A stretch of DNA of 64,000 bases from Prosapia bicincta. Taxonomy: Eukaryota > Arthropoda > Insecta > Hemiptera > Cercopidae. The DNA lies in assembly GCA_036971475.1 (NCBI GenBank), contig JBAIZL010000005.1, positions 66,495,155 to 66,559,154 of the forward strand. The letters are read 5' to 3'. Each line of letters starts with the position of its first letter. Position 1 is the first letter of the stretch. The notes beneath the pieces were generated by a model that saw only the letters and a program-made list of their open reading frames with translations, was not told where the DNA came from and searched no databases. The position numbers were made by a program, and so were the translations under genes. Positions 12,601 through 22,479 of this stretch are shown piece by piece.

Positions 12601-14039
12601 TTCTTTCTTCGATGCCATTCGCACCTCTTTTAAATTTTAACGGTTACCAGTAAAATTTTAGCTTTAAGCCCTTCTTTTAACACAGTTCTTGGGCATTTCT
12701 TAACACAGAAAAGAAATAGAAAAATCTTTTAAAAACGTTTATCAATTTAGTTAAATTTTGTTTAATTTTGTTAGAAATTTAGACTCACACTTTTAAAACT
12801 GTTTGCTAGGTTACACTGTTCACATCGCCTTGTCTTTCTAGTAAGGCTGTAACACACACATTTAACGACGCTCGCACATAATTTGATGGAAATTTATGGG
12901 AACCTCTTTCGCAGCGATCTTGAAATGCGAAAGGGCCCCATACGAAACTACAGCGTCAAGACATCTCAACGAAACAAACTTTCCCTAGCCACTCATAGTT
13001 TTTGAACTATTGACGGTAACAAACTATTGTTCATTGTTTTACCGGAGCTACGCCCGACACCGACCTTACCCTTCGAGAGTCCTGGTTTAGCTGGGGCTTC
13101 AAAAGACGCTTGGCCTGCTCAACCCGGGAAAACACCCCCACCTGCAGTCCGTTCCCACGAGTTGACAACCAATAAGGATCTTAAATCGATGTCGCCTGAT
13201 CGGCGCGCGCACTTCTTTTGTACTAGTGCGTAACGGCTCGCAAAATTGATAGACCGATCGATTTAATCCATTTTTTCGATCAAGCCGTATAACTCTTTAA
13301 GGGTGCTTCTGATGGAATTTTATTATTCTTTAATTTTGATTTTTCTCGTCTTGCTTTATCTCTGGAAATGTCGATGGTAATTCTAGGCCAATTTTGACCA
13401 TCTTCCCCTTGCAAACGGCCTTAAATTTAAGTTTCAAACCCTTCCCACGGTGGCTTGGTTTGTTTTACTTACAAGAACTTTAGACTCTTTATGTTTTACA
13501 TGTTATCTTTTTGCGGCATGTATTCCAAGAGAATATAGCCCGCCGCAAGATCCCCCTTTAAAATCGAGACAAAGAAAATTTTTGCAAGTATCTCAAAAAA
13601 AAAAATTTACTTATACAAAAAAAAATTTATTTTTCGAGACTAATCTGTTTTCCTATTTTATTTGTGGGTGCTAGCTAACTCTTAATTACCTTACTTATAT
13701 ATCTATTTGTCCTTGGTCCTCTTCTACTTCTTCTCACTGAAACACTTAAAACACTTTCACAATATTAATAAGTACAACCCTAAGTATATACATTTTTATA
13801 AAACTCACAACTCTCACTGTTCACTCACAGGCTTGATACAATAAATCTGATCTTGTTTTCTCTTTGCTTTATTTTTTAAAAGTTAAAAAATTTAAAATTT
13901 TTCTTAAATTTTCCATTTCTTAATTTTCCTACATTTATACCCTCGTTAGTGGCTTTATTTTATTTTTTCATTACATACTTATAAACATTTTACATTTCTT
14001 ATAAATACACTCCAAAATATCTAACCAAGTTCTTACAAT
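9634..14039. other. Long non-coding flank on the 3' side of the gypsy element
   Basis: About 4.4 kb without a recognisable gene. 9634-9960 is GC-rich and unlike its neighbours. 10000-12300 is AT-rich with many dispersed AACCCTTT-type motifs (clustered at 10925-11290) that look like a decayed repeat. 12320-13260 is GC-richer, with pyrimidine-rich and CpG-containing stretches. It may be retrotransposon 3' UTR and LTR sequence, or an older insertion. I could not find a matching direct repeat on the other side of gag. Confidence 0.45.
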
Positions 14040-14295
14040 TTATCAGCAGTTATTTACTTACGCTCCTTATCTTGAGTGAGGAACGATGTTCAGGTATTCC
14101 CCTCTCACTCTCTGGCGCTGTCCCTTTTATCAGCTGGCGTCTTGCGTGACTTGCTTACGCATTAGTCGGCCGCTCCACACAGCTGTGACCTTGTGTAGTA
14201 AAGCTACTTCCTTATCTTTTTTGCCTGGGTCAGTGCTCTTACTGTAAACACAACTTTGGATCGATATTTGTTGCACTCCGGCAACATACATTTTT
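14040..14295 (-). promoter_or_regulatory. Possible LTR start and promoter, gypsy element
   Basis: About 45 bp after the pol stop, the minus strand shows TGTATGTTGCCGGAGTGCAA at about 14291-14272, a TG start with a TGTTGC/GCAACA inverted repeat. Further on is a TATA-like GATAAAAGGGA at about 14131-14121 followed by GC-rich leader-like sequence. The placement just after pol fits a 3' LTR. No second copy upstream of gag was found, so this is a suggestion only. Confidence 0.3.
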
Positions 14296-14337
14296 TGTTT
14301 TGACGTCAGGTCAGCTATCAGGCTTCCTTGTTTATTA

Positions 14338-17300
14338 TTAGTCTATGTATAATTTTATATCTTTAACATCGTACCTTCCCCTTACTTTATTTGTCACAAT
14401 ATTGGCCACTTCATAGGTCTTACGCCCTAGTTTCCTGGTTATTTTAAATGGGCCTTCGTAAATCAATAGTAACTTCTCTGTCTCTTTTCTTTGCCCATTG
14501 GAGCGGTTATGTCTCGTGATTAACACTAGGTCGTTGACCTGGAAGTGCGTCTCCTTACAGGTTCTATTTGTCCTTGCCGCTCTGTAGTCTCCCTTAGTCC
14601 TAATTCGCTGAAATACTTTCTGAAGCATCTCCCTCCTAGTCTCCACTACCGCATTCCTACAGTCCTCAGGGATATATCCTTCCCATACATAGTTTGTTTC
14701 CACTCCCCAGTGGACCATTGCCGGCGTGTAGCCTGTGATCTCGTGTGGCATTTGGTTATGATTTTTTTCTATGTATTGCAAGTATTTTTGCCATGAGGAT
14801 TGTGCATTACTACAGTATGTCCGTAAAATTCTTCCCAAATCTCGATTTATACGCTCGGCTAAATTTACCTGGGGATGCCGAACAGGGATAAGAATGTGTC
14901 TCACTCCTACTGCCTCGATCCATTCTTTCCACTGTTTGGAGGTAAATGCCGCACCGAAATCGGTAAGAATTTTAATCGGTTTTCCCACTGTATTAAAATA
15001 CTCAGTCATGCGATCGATGGAGGTTTTGGAGTTCGGGCTTTTCACAGCGTATAATTTTAGGAACTTTGAGAACACGTCAAGGATCACTAGTACGTGTCTC
15101 GCCCCTCCTATACTCCTGGGTAGGGGCCCTAAGAAGTCTACGGCAACCATTTCCCCTGGTTGTTGTGTAAGGATTGGTCTTGTTAATGCTTGTGAGTACC
15201 TGTTAGTATGCTTGGCGTATTGACATATTTTGCATCTCCTTATCACTTCCATAACCCTTTGGTACATATTCTTTATATAGAAGCTCCGACCTAGCATTTT
15301 TGCCAATTTATTTCTCCCAATGTGCAAGTACACCTGGTGTACTTCGTTTATGAGTGGCTCAATGTTCCCTTCTGGAATCACTATTTTATTTTTTCCTCTC
15401 ACTTTAAAGCACAAATATCCTTCTATTACCTCGTATCTCGGGTACCTTTGTATATTTCCTGTTATATTATTTAAATCTATTTGTTCCCTTTGTCCTTCTT
15501 TCAATGATAGGATTATTTGTCTTAAGGGTCTCTCGCCTTTCATTTCATTTAGCCTGATAACTGCCTGCTCGTTCTTTAGTTTTCCGATCCCGCTTTGTGC
15601 CTGGTACATGCGGCTGACCGTATCGCAAGGTATGTTCTCCTTGCCAGGGCAGTGAATAACGGAGGGTTGGTATTCTTGGATCGCTAGTGTCCATCTGGTG
15701 ATGCGAGAGTTGGTGAAGTTGCAGGTGTTTAAAAATTGCAGTGCCTTGTTATCCGTGATGATGTGCAACGGCGCTCCTAATATAAGTGGTCTAAATTTCT
15801 TGAGGCCGTGCACAATGGCCAGCAGTTCTTTCTCGCACACGCTGTATGACAATTCTGCTTTCTTGAGGGTCCTACTAGCGAATCCAATAACCGCCAAATC
15901 CCCGTTATCGTCCTTTTGATAGAGTTGACTTGCTATCGCTATGTGGCTGGCATCCGTTTGTAGGAAAACATCCTGCCCAGCTCTTGGGTGTGTAATCGTT
16001 ACTGCCTCGAGAAACAACCCTTTGACACGATCAAAAGCCGCCTGCATGTCTGAGTTCCAAATCCAGGGTTGTTGCTTGCGCAGGAGCTTTAAAAGAGGTG
16101 AGGTTTCCTGTGAATACTTGCTTGTAAAACGAGCATAGTAATTCACAAATCCTAGAAACGATTGTAATTGCTTTTTATTCTTAGGCACTGGGAAATCGTA
16201 TATGGCCTGTAGCTTCTCTGGGTCTGTTCGTACCCCTTCCTGAGTAAAGATGTATCCTAGGAATTTCACCTCCTCCTGACAGAAAAATGTTTTTCTTGGA
16301 TTTATTGTCAAGTTTCCTTCCCTGAATTTGGTGAAGATCGTTCTTAAATGTTCGAGGTGTTCCTCGAACGTCTCAGACAAGCATAACAGGTCGTCGACGT
16401 ATGCTAGAATGTTTTCCTCTAATTCCTGTCCCAGCGTCAAATCCACCGTCCTAACCAATGCCGCTAAGGAGTTCTGTGTTCCGAAAGGCACTACCTTGAA
16501 GTTGTACACCTTCTTGTTGAAGAGGAACCCCGTATACTTCTTGGAGTCATGTGTAAGGGGTATTTGCCAAAAACTAGACGTGAGATCAATCTTGGAGATA
16601 TACCTCTTACATCTTCCTTTCCTTAGAATCTCGTCAATCGCTGGTGCGCTTTCGTAATCTGGTACAGTGATGTCATTTAGTCTCCTAGCATCAAGGCATA
16701 GTCTGATGGATTTGTCTGGCTTGAGGACCATTACCATCGGGTTGATGTATGGCGTTCTTGACCTCTCGATGATGTCGTTGGCCAGCATAACGTCGATTTC
16801 CTGTTGGACCTGTTTCCTATAGTTTATAGGGATCGGATAACTCCTCTTTATAAATGGTTTATCCTCATATATTTTCAATTTATGTTTATACTTATTGGAC
16901 CTTCCTGGAGTCTCGCTGAATACCTCTTTGTACTCTTCTATTAATTTTCCCAGCCTTTCCTCCTGAGTCTTCGTGAGAATTGATTTATTTTTATCCTGCT
17001 GCTGTATTGTACTTAAGTTTCTTACATTGTATACTCGACGTGGTTTCAGTGTTTGGCCATTTTTAAAATTTTTGTGTTTCTTTCTCTTTACTCTACTCTT
17101 CCAATTTACAACTCCTAATCTCCTCCTCATCCTGTATCTGGGTCTACTTCGTTTTGCCTTGTCCTGAGTTCTCTTTTCTCCTCCTTTTTCTTTCCTATTA
17201 CGCTTGTTTTTCTTGTCGTCTGGCTCGCTCGCATCCTTGTTTCCTTCCGGGATTTCCGCATGGTCGTAGGAACATTCTGGGCCTGCTTGTCCTCTCTGTA

Positions 17301-17871
17301 CTTTTCCTCCTATTTCTTCCTCTTGTCCTTTATACTTTTTGTGCCTACTTTCGGCTTTCTCGGGCTCTGCCCTTTTTACCGCCCTAGTTCCACGTGTATG
17401 ACCTTCTTTGCTCCTCCCTTCCGGCACATTTCTGTCTGCCTTGCCATCGGCTCCTCTTCTTGTGCTTACAGCTTCTGCTCCCTTCTTGCTTTCTTTTTGC
17501 TCTATTTCTTTTGCCTCCTGGCCTTCTGGTTTTCCCTTTTTCTCCTGTTTACTACCTCTCTGTTTTACTTTTGCATCTGGTTTCTCCTTTGCCACTTCTG
17601 CTCCAACATTTCCCTCAGATTGGGATCCATGTCCCAATCCCCCCCCGAGACTCGGCCACTCCGGGTTCTCGATAGGGGTAACGACGTCAGCCTGGTGTTC
17701 GGCTGGCGCCAGTACAAGCCCCTCTTCTTCGCTTGTACCAATCCATCCCACCTTGTCGATCTTTGCTCTTCCACTAATCTCTTGGAGCTCTCCTGGATGG
17801 TCTTGTGCAGATCTTACTTCTTCTCCTTCCTGAGCTTCCAAGTTAGCAACTGATGTATTTGGATGGTTTGT
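14338..17871 (-). CDS. pol: Ty3/gypsy Pol: reverse transcriptase, RNase H, integrase
   Basis: An open frame of 1177 codons; it opens at 17871 after a stop, overlaps pro by 58 nt and has no ATG of its own, so it is probably made as a fusion. Residue numbers here count from codon TTG at 17841. Residues ~1-290 are a Lys/Glu-rich low-complexity linker. RT follows, with catalytic YVDD at 481-484 (16401-16390) and an unusual PFGTQNSLAALVR in place of the common PFGLxNAPATFQ. RNase H contains QTDASHIA. The integrase has an H-H-C-C finger (VHQVYLH, CKICQ), first Asp in AVDFLGPLP, second in LTDFGAAF and Glu in NLAERINR (about 14864). All expected catalytic residues are present and no internal stop occurs, which suggests a fairly young copy. 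The frame is -1 to pro, and no canonical slippery heptamer is visible in that overlap. Confidence 0.93.
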   Translation of the reverse strand, partial: TNHPNTSVANLEAQEGEEVRSAQDHPGELQEISGRAKIDKVGWIGTSEEEGLVLAPAEHQADVVTPIENPEWPSLGGGLGHGSQSEGNVGAEVAKEKPDAKVKQRGSKQEKKGKPEGQEAKEIEQKESKKGAEAVSTRRGADGKADRNVPEGRSKEGHTRGTRAVKRAEPEKAESRHKKYKGQEEEIGGKVQRGQAGPECSYDHAEIPEGNKDASEPDDKKNKRNRKEKGGEKRTQDKAKRSRPRYRMRRRLGVVNWKSRVKRKKHKNFKNGQTLKPRRVYNVRNLSTIQQQDKNKSILTKTQEERLGKLIEEYKEVFSETPGRSNKYKHKLKIYEDKPFIKRSYPIPINYRKQVQQEIDVMLANDIIERSRTPYINPMVMVLKPDKSIRLCLDARRLNDITVPDYESAPAIDEILRKGRCKRYISKIDLTSSFWQIPLTHDSKKYTGFLFNKKVYNFKVVPFGTQNSLAALVRTVDLTLGQELEENILAYVDDLLCLSETFEEHLEHLRTIFTKFREGNLTINPRKTFFCQEEVKFLGYIFTQEGVRTDPEKLQAIYDFPVPKNKKQLQSFLGFVNYYARFTSKYSQETSPLLKLLRKQQPWIWNSDMQAAFDRVKGLFLEAVTITHPRAGQDVFLQTDASHIAIASQLYQKDDNGDLAVIGFASRTLKKAELSYSVCEKELLAIVHGLKKFRPLILGAPLHIITDNKALQFLNTCNFTNSRITRWTLAIQEYQPSVIHCPGKENIPCDTVSRMYQAQSGIGKLKNEQAVIRLNEMKGERPLRQIILSLKEGQREQIDLNNITGNIQRYPRYEVIEGYLCFKVRGKNKIVIPEGNIEPLINEVHQVYLHIGRNKLAKMLGRSFYIKNMYQRVMEVIRRCKICQYAKHTNRYSQALTRPILTQQPGEMVAVDFLGPLPRSIGGARHVLVILDVFSKFLKLYAVKSPNSKTSIDRMTEYFNTVGKPIKILTDFGAAFTSKQWKEWIEAVGVRHILIPVRHPQVNLAERINRDLGRILRTYCSNAQSSWQKYLQYIEKNHNQMPHEITGYTPAMVHWGVETNYVWEGYIPEDCRNAVVETRREMLQKVFQRIRTKGDYRAARTNRTCKETHFQVNDLVLITRHNRSNGQRKETEKLLLIYEGPFKITRKLGRKTYEVANIVTNKVRGRYDVKDIKLYID

Positions 17872-18851
17872 TTAGGTCTTATGAAGTCGAGACTGGCCAT
17901 CTCTCCTTCGACCTCGAAAGTCATGAAGCGTCTCTCCATGTTGATACGGGCTTTGAGTCGATGTAACAGATCGCAACCCATGACAATTTCCGCCCGTAAG
18001 CGTTCCACCACCATGAAGCTACTCTCTATCACATGACCTCCCAAACTCAGAGGAATAAAAGCCTGCTTACGGACTCTTATCTGGGGTGTCTTCACCGCCA
18101 TAATAATGCCCGTATTGCTTACCGGCAATTCCAAGAATTCTTTCCCTTGGCGCTTCAGCTCGTTATACAGGTTGCCCTGTATAACGGACACGTCCGCGCC
18201 GGTGTCAATCTCAACACGCACTACCTGTTGCCAGATAGCGCCTATGAGTGCAGGGCATTCCTCAGAATTCTGGGATTGTCGGGGCAACAAACCTTCCTCC
18301 TCGAGCAGGTCGTCTCGTATCTCCATATTGAGACCTCCTAACTTCCTTGTTTGTTCCATGTCTGGCTGTTGAGCTGTGGCTCTTATCTTTTCTGGCTTTT
18401 CATCTCCTTCTTTATTTTCCTGATTCGGAGTTTCTTCTAGTTTGCTTGCATTTCTGTTTCCTTCTTGGATCTTGGCTAGGTCACTGGAACTCTTTGGGCC
18501 TCCCTGTTTTGCAGCTTCCTGCTGCCTACTTTTTCTCTCAAATTCTTCCTTTCTTCCTTCCTTACTGTTACTGGGTAGCTGTTCTACAGCATCCTTGGGC
18601 TCTGCCCCACCCATCGCCCTGTTTCCACTCTGTTCCCTTTTGCCTTCTCCTTCCAGCACGTTTTTGCTCGCTTCCCTGTCAGATGTAACTCCTTTTGGCC
18701 TTTCTTTTTCTTTTACTATCCTTTTACTCTTCTTTATACTACTAATACTCTTTTTTATTTCTTTGTTCCGGGTCTCGGTTCCTTTTGCTCGCCATTGTCT
18801 GTCTCTATGTTGTCTGTTCTCTTCTATTTCGCACGAGACCCTCCCGCCTCG
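17814..18851 (-). CDS. pro: Gypsy protease domain, in -1 frame to gag
   Basis: The frame is open without a break from inside the end of gag (18851) to a TAA at 17814, 345 codons. The first ~200 residues are charged, Lys/Gln/Glu-rich linker. An aspartic protease follows with active-site DTGAD (codons at 18206-18192) and the downstream IVMGCDLL of the second conserved block. The product would mature Gag and Pol. The only start-like codons are non-ATG, so it is expected as a Gag-Pro frameshift product. A separate pro frame between gag and pol resembles the three-frame layout of some retroviruses more than the usual fused pro-pol. An old one-base indel is the alternative explanation. Confidence 0.88.
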   Translation of the reverse strand, partial: RGGRVSCEIEENRQHRDRQWRAKGTETRNKEIKKSISSIKKSKRIVKEKERPKGVTSDREASKNVLEGEGKREQSGNRAMGGAEPKDAVEQLPSNSKEGRKEEFERKSRQQEAAKQGGPKSSSDLAKIQEGNRNASKLEETPNQENKEGDEKPEKIRATAQQPDMEQTRKLGGLNMEIRDDLLEEEGLLPRQSQNSEECPALIGAIWQQVVRVEIDTGADVSVIQGNLYNELKRQGKEFLELPVSNTGIIMAVKTPQIRVRKQAFIPLSLGGHVIESSFMVVERLRAEIVMGCDLLHRLKARINMERRFMTFEVEGEMASLDFIRPKQTIQIHQLLTWKLRKEKK

Positions 18852-20404
18852 TTTTTTGGACTCCTTGTCCTATTTCTTGGTTCCATGTTCTGCCTTGGAG
18901 GTGGTCTGGTCTCTCTCTCCGGCCTGGGGTTCCCATTGGTGTTGTTCCTTGGGTGAGGAGGCCTCATATTTGGAGGTGGCCTCTGTTGGTACCTTGGCGG
19001 CACCTCTCTCCCATTTATACCCCGGCTTCCGTTGTCCGTCTCCACGCCGTTCAGGAAATCAATGGCACTGGCCACTGACTCCCTATGAACGCCAAGGCTA
19101 GCATTCCGGACCTCCCTTCCGAAATGCGTCATCACCTTGTTCACGAGGTAACGCTCTGGTATCGGCGGGTCCAAATTTCTGGCTTTGTTAACCATTACTA
19201 CGAAGTATTCGGACTTGCTGTAGGGTCCCATCTCATAATACCTCCCAGTGTCTAACTGCCGCCTTATTTTCTCTTGCGCTTCAAAACCCCAGTATCTGGC
19301 TAAAAACTTAGCCTTAAACTGTCCATATTGGTCTCCTGGATTCATAACGGCCTTCCACCAGGCTTCTGCCGTTCCTTTTAAATTTCTGACCACCATCTTC
19401 AGTTTGGTCTCCTCTTCTAACATGGGGTCTACTTCATCAAAGAGCTCCTCCATGCTCTTTATAAACGCTACCGGATCTTCATTATCTTTTCCATAATACT
19501 CGATCCTTTTTGCTCCTGTAAGCTCCTGATAATCCCAGGCCCGTGGTTTTATCCAGCTAACACTTGTCGCTTGTGCTCCTGCACTCCTTACTTTGTCCGC
19601 GACTCTTTTAACGCTGGTTTCCACTTTCTGCAGGCCTGTTTGCAGGTCCACGATTTTCTTGTCCTGCTCCAATTGCTCCTCTTCCTCCTTTTCGATCCTT
19701 ACTTGTAATTGATCTACTTTGCTCTCATAAGTCGACACTCTTGCGTCCATGCTCACCATGTGCTGGGCTATGTCGTCCTTATGACTTTTAAACTTTTCCG
19801 CCATCCTTTCTTGGAATTGTTTCATTTCTTCTCTATCCCTTTTTTCTTTTTCTTCTCGCTCTTTCTTTTCCTGTTCTTTCTCTTGTTGTTTCTTTTTTCT
19901 CCTGCCCTCTTTTTCTTCTGCTTCCCTTATCCTTCTCGCTTCTTCATTTTGCCATCTTAACTCGGCTTGTTCTCTCTCTTTATATCTCCTCATCTCTTCC
20001 TCCTTCCTTTCTGTCTCCCTTTTTAACCTCCACTCTTCCTTCTCCCTTTGTCTTTTAGCCTCATCTTGCTCTTCCTTCTTTTGCCTTTCTAACCTATCCT
20101 GTTCTTTCTCCTTCTGTCTTTCTAATCTCTCCTGTTCTTTTTCCTGCTGTCTTTTAGCCTCATCTTGCTCTTCCTTCTTTTGCCTTTCTAACCTATCCTG
20201 TTCTTCCTTTTGCTGTCTTTTAGCCTCATCCTGTTCTTTTTCCTTCTGTCTTTCTAACCTATCCTGTTCTTCCTTTTGCTGTTTTTTAGCCTCATCCTGT
20301 TCTTTTTCCTGTTTTCTTTCTAATTTTTCTTGTTCTCTTTCTTTCCTTAGCATCGCCATTAGCTTCTCCATTTCACTTCTTTCCTGCTGCTTTTGTGTTG
20401 CCAT
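18824..20404 (-). CDS. gag: Gypsy Gag with long coiled-coil N-terminus
   Basis: 526 residues from an ATG in a strong context (GCCATGG) to TAG at 18824. Roughly the first 230 residues are a Glu/Lys/Gln/Arg-rich helix built from repeated blocks such as KEEQDRLERQ. A short heptad-rich region follows. Then comes a retrotransposon Gag capsid domain around residues 290-420, with LKGTAEAWWKAV and FKAKFLARYW as the recognisable blocks. The tail is Pro/Arg/Asn-rich. No CCHC zinc knuckle is visible, so nucleic-acid binding is probably by the basic tail. The start lies about 11 bp from a ~190-bp CA repeat (sense strand), so no normal leader or primer-binding site is evident. Confidence 0.9.
   Translation of the reverse strand: MATQKQQERSEMEKLMAMLRKEREQEKLERKQEKEQDEAKKQQKEEQDRLERQKEKEQDEAKRQQKEEQDRLERQKKEEQDEAKRQQEKEQERLERQKEKEQDRLERQKKEEQDEAKRQREKEEWRLKRETERKEEEMRRYKEREQAELRWQNEEARRIREAEEKEGRRKKKQQEKEQEKKEREEKEKRDREEMKQFQERMAEKFKSHKDDIAQHMVSMDARVSTYESKVDQLQVRIEKEEEEQLEQDKKIVDLQTGLQKVETSVKRVADKVRSAGAQATSVSWIKPRAWDYQELTGAKRIEYYGKDNEDPVAFIKSMEELFDEVDPMLEEETKLKMVVRNLKGTAEAWWKAVMNPGDQYGQFKAKFLARYWGFEAQEKIRRQLDTGRYYEMGPYSKSEYFVVMVNKARNLDPPIPERYLVNKVMTHFGREVRNASLGVHRESVASAIDFLNGVETDNGSRGINGREVPPRYQQRPPPNMRPPHPRNNTNGNPRPERETRPPPRQNMEPRNRTRSPKNEAGGSRAK
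18851..18857 (-). promoter_or_regulatory. Programmed -1 frameshift site (A_AAA_AAC)
   Basis: In the gag frame the codons read CCA AAA AAC, giving the canonical heptamer A_AAA_AAC 24 nt before the gag TAG. A -1 slip enters the pro frame, which is open from this point to 17814. Downstream, GTCTC and GAGAC about 30 nt apart could form a short stem, but no strong pseudoknot is obvious. Confidence 0.75.
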
Positions 20405-20412
20405 GGCTTCTG

Positions 20413-20415
<3 letters not shown>

Positions 20416-20456
<41 letters not shown>

Positions 20457-20479
20457 GTGTATGTGTACGTGTGTGTGTC

Positions 20480-20539
<60 letters not shown>

Positions 20540-20603
20540 TATGTGTGTCGGTGTGTGTGTGTGTGTCGGTGTGTGTGTGTGTGTGTGGTGTGTGTGTGTG
20601 TGT
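20416..20603. repeat. (TG)n microsatellite upstream of gag
   Basis: An imperfect TG tract with TGTGTCGG and TGTACG interruptions. It forms the boundary between the gypsy coding block and unrelated sequence. Confidence 0.95.
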
Positions 20604-20609
20604 ATTTAG

Positions 20610-21363
20610 AGAGTGCGCATATGTTTGTGTAAGAGAGACAGAAAGAGTGAGAGGGAGCGAGAGAGAGAGACCAAGACGTAATAAATCTGTTTCCAAAAAA
20701 ATAGTTTAAAAATACTCAAATGACATTTCAAGCAGTTGATATAAATGTGAAATTTTAAAATATTTTTAATATAAAAAATTTAAGCATGTGAAGAAAGTCC
20801 GGAAGACATCAATAGGAAATCAGAAATTTATGTTATTTGAGGTCAGAGTTTAAAACTATCTTTAGTGAATAGAGAGTTGTTAAGGATGCATGAGTCAGTG
20901 AGATAGAGATAGGAAATGATAGATGCCGTTGAAGGGCAGACTTCTAAATTATCTGTAGTAGAAGTGTTGTAAAGATTATATGGAAAATATATTCAACCAG
21001 ATAAGTACGTGAATACTTTGTGTAAGACCTAAATATGGGTGTCAAAGGGAAGGGTAGATGTGATGTAGGGGAAGGTGGGAAGGGTAGATGTGATGTAGGG
21101 GATGGTGGGAAGGGTAGATGTGATGTAGGGGAAGGTGGAAAGGGTAGATGTGATGTAGTGGAAGGTGGGAAAAGTAGATGTGATGTAGGGGAAGGTGGGA
21201 AGGGTAGATGTGATGTAGGGGAAGATGGAAAGGGTAGATGTGATGACGGAAGTAAAATGTGATCTGTAGTTAAGAAGTGTTTTAAAATTATAAGAAAATA
21301 GATGGATAAAAAGATATGAGGCGAATATGCAGTGGGAATAATACAGGGAAGGCTGTAATATTT

Positions 21364-21367
<4 letters not shown>
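20610..21367. other. Unassigned sequence between gypsy block and Penelope palindrome
   Basis: A GA-rich stretch at 20625-20672, AT-rich anonymous sequence, and the 30-bp minisatellite at 21035-21250. No LTR or primer-binding site was recognised. Confidence 0.5.
21035..21250. repeat. 30-bp minisatellite, about 7 copies
   Basis: The unit is purine-rich and includes GGTAGATGTGATGTAGGGGA. Because 30 is a multiple of 3, the plus strand reads as ten-residue GKGRCDVGEG repeats. The open frame is a by-product of the repeat and not evidence for a protein. Confidence 0.9.
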
Positions 21368-21414
<47 letters not shown>

Positions 21415-21483
21415 CAATATGTATTCTTGTGTATTAATAAAGAACTAAGTCAAAATACAAATACAAGAATTATAATTGAATTT

Positions 21484-21540
21484 ACAATTCAAAGCTTTTC
21501 GTTGGCAAACAGTACCAACATCATCAGGAATACTAAACAA
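21484..21540 (-). ncRNA. Hammerhead-like motif, family A, inverted arm
   Basis: On the minus strand CTGATGA is at 21527-21521, with GTTGGTA/TGCCAAC stem II, GAAA and AAGCTT (21497-21492). Confidence 0.7.
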
Positions 21541-21599
21541 TTAAAATTAACATATGTGCAAATTAGATCAAATAAATAGCTGTGCCAAATCAATATCAA

Positions 21600-21960
21600 T
21601 GTTTATAAACATTTTTATTTTGCTGCCCTAACATTACAAACACTGAATATATTATCAAATTTAGATTTTACTTGTATTTGTTCATTTATCAACTCATTAT
21701 TAGTATTAAATTTATGTATTTCTAAAGCTTCATAAATTTTCATTCTCAGGCCTTTGTTAATTTCTTTTACAAGTATCATATTATCTATATTAGGAAATAT
21801 GTGATTATTATTAATACAATGACTAGCAAAATTTGATTTATAACTTTCTGGCTTTTTATATGCATTAAAATGTTTTCTATATCTATTTTTAAGTTTTTTC
21901 TTAGTTTGCCCTATATAAACTTTATTACAATAATCACATTCTAATTTATATCGCCATTTT
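21600..21960 (-). pseudogene. GIY-YIG endonuclease fragment, inverted arm of family A
   Basis: The minus strand mirrors the plus-arm endonuclease at 22050-22400. It begins at the KKWRY segment just before the Cys pair and runs through the whole domain to its C-terminus. The RT and linker are missing. Confidence 0.8.
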
Positions 21961-21962
21961 TT

Positions 21963-22403
21963 TTGTTTAAAGGTAGCAACATAAAATTCGCATATAATAC
22001 TAATAATAAATTAATAAATATGATGAATAGTAATAATATTATTAATATGCATGAAAAAAAATGGCGATATAAATTAGAATGTGATTATTGCAATAAAGTT
22101 TATGTAGGACAAACTAAGAAAAAACTTAAAGATAGATATAAAGAGCATTTTAACGCATATAAAAAGCCAGAAATTTATAAATCAAATTTTACTAGTCATT
22201 GTATTAATAATAATCACACATTTCCTAATATAAATAATATCATACTTGTAAAAGAAATTAACAAGGGCCTAAGAATGAATATTTATGAAGCTTTAGAAAT
22301 ACATAAATATAATACTAATAATGAGTTGATAAATGAACAAATACAAGTAAAATCTAAATTTGATAATATATTCAGTGTTTGTAATGTTAGGGCAGCAAAA
22401 TAG
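21963..22403 (+). CDS. Penelope GIY-YIG endonuclease domain (5'-truncated ORF)
   Basis: 146 open codons. Residues ~1-30 are Asn-rich linker. From about residue 36, RYKLECDYCNKVYVGQTKKK gives the CxxC pair and the YVG that stands for YIG. KLKDRYKEHFNAY carries the Arg typical of the second conserved block, and NFTSHCINNNHTF gives the His-containing block. Family knowledge: the domain provides the nick for target-primed reverse transcription, normally fused C-terminal to a telomerase-like RT. Here no RT precedes it, so the product would be an orphan domain. The open frame and the matching inverted copy suggest limited decay. Confidence 0.8.
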   Translation: MFKGSNIKFAYNTNNKLINMMNSNNIINMHEKKWRYKLECDYCNKVYVGQTKKKLKDRYKEHFNAYKKPEIYKSNFTSHCINNNHTFPNINNIILVKEINKGLRMNIYEALEIHKYNTNNELINEQIQVKSKFDNIFSVCNVRAAK

Positions 22404-22479
22404 AAATGTTTAACAACATTGTAATTGATTTGGCATAGCTATTTATTTGATCTGATTTGCACATATGTTAATTTTAATT

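Noticed and set aside
14545..19101. Many plus-strand ORFs opposite the gypsy genes
   Set aside because: Antisense shadows of gag, pro and pol, with hydrophobic low-complexity translations.
20393..20709. Cys/Val and His/Thr-rich ORFs in TG/CA repeats (also 36762-37124 and 46443-46744)
   Set aside because: Microsatellite translations, open in several frames on both strands.
21963..22403. GIY-YIG domain as a homing endonuclease or bacterial UvrC-type gene
   Set aside because: CxxC before YVG, the linker upstream, hammerhead terminus and TA edge all match Penelope elements.
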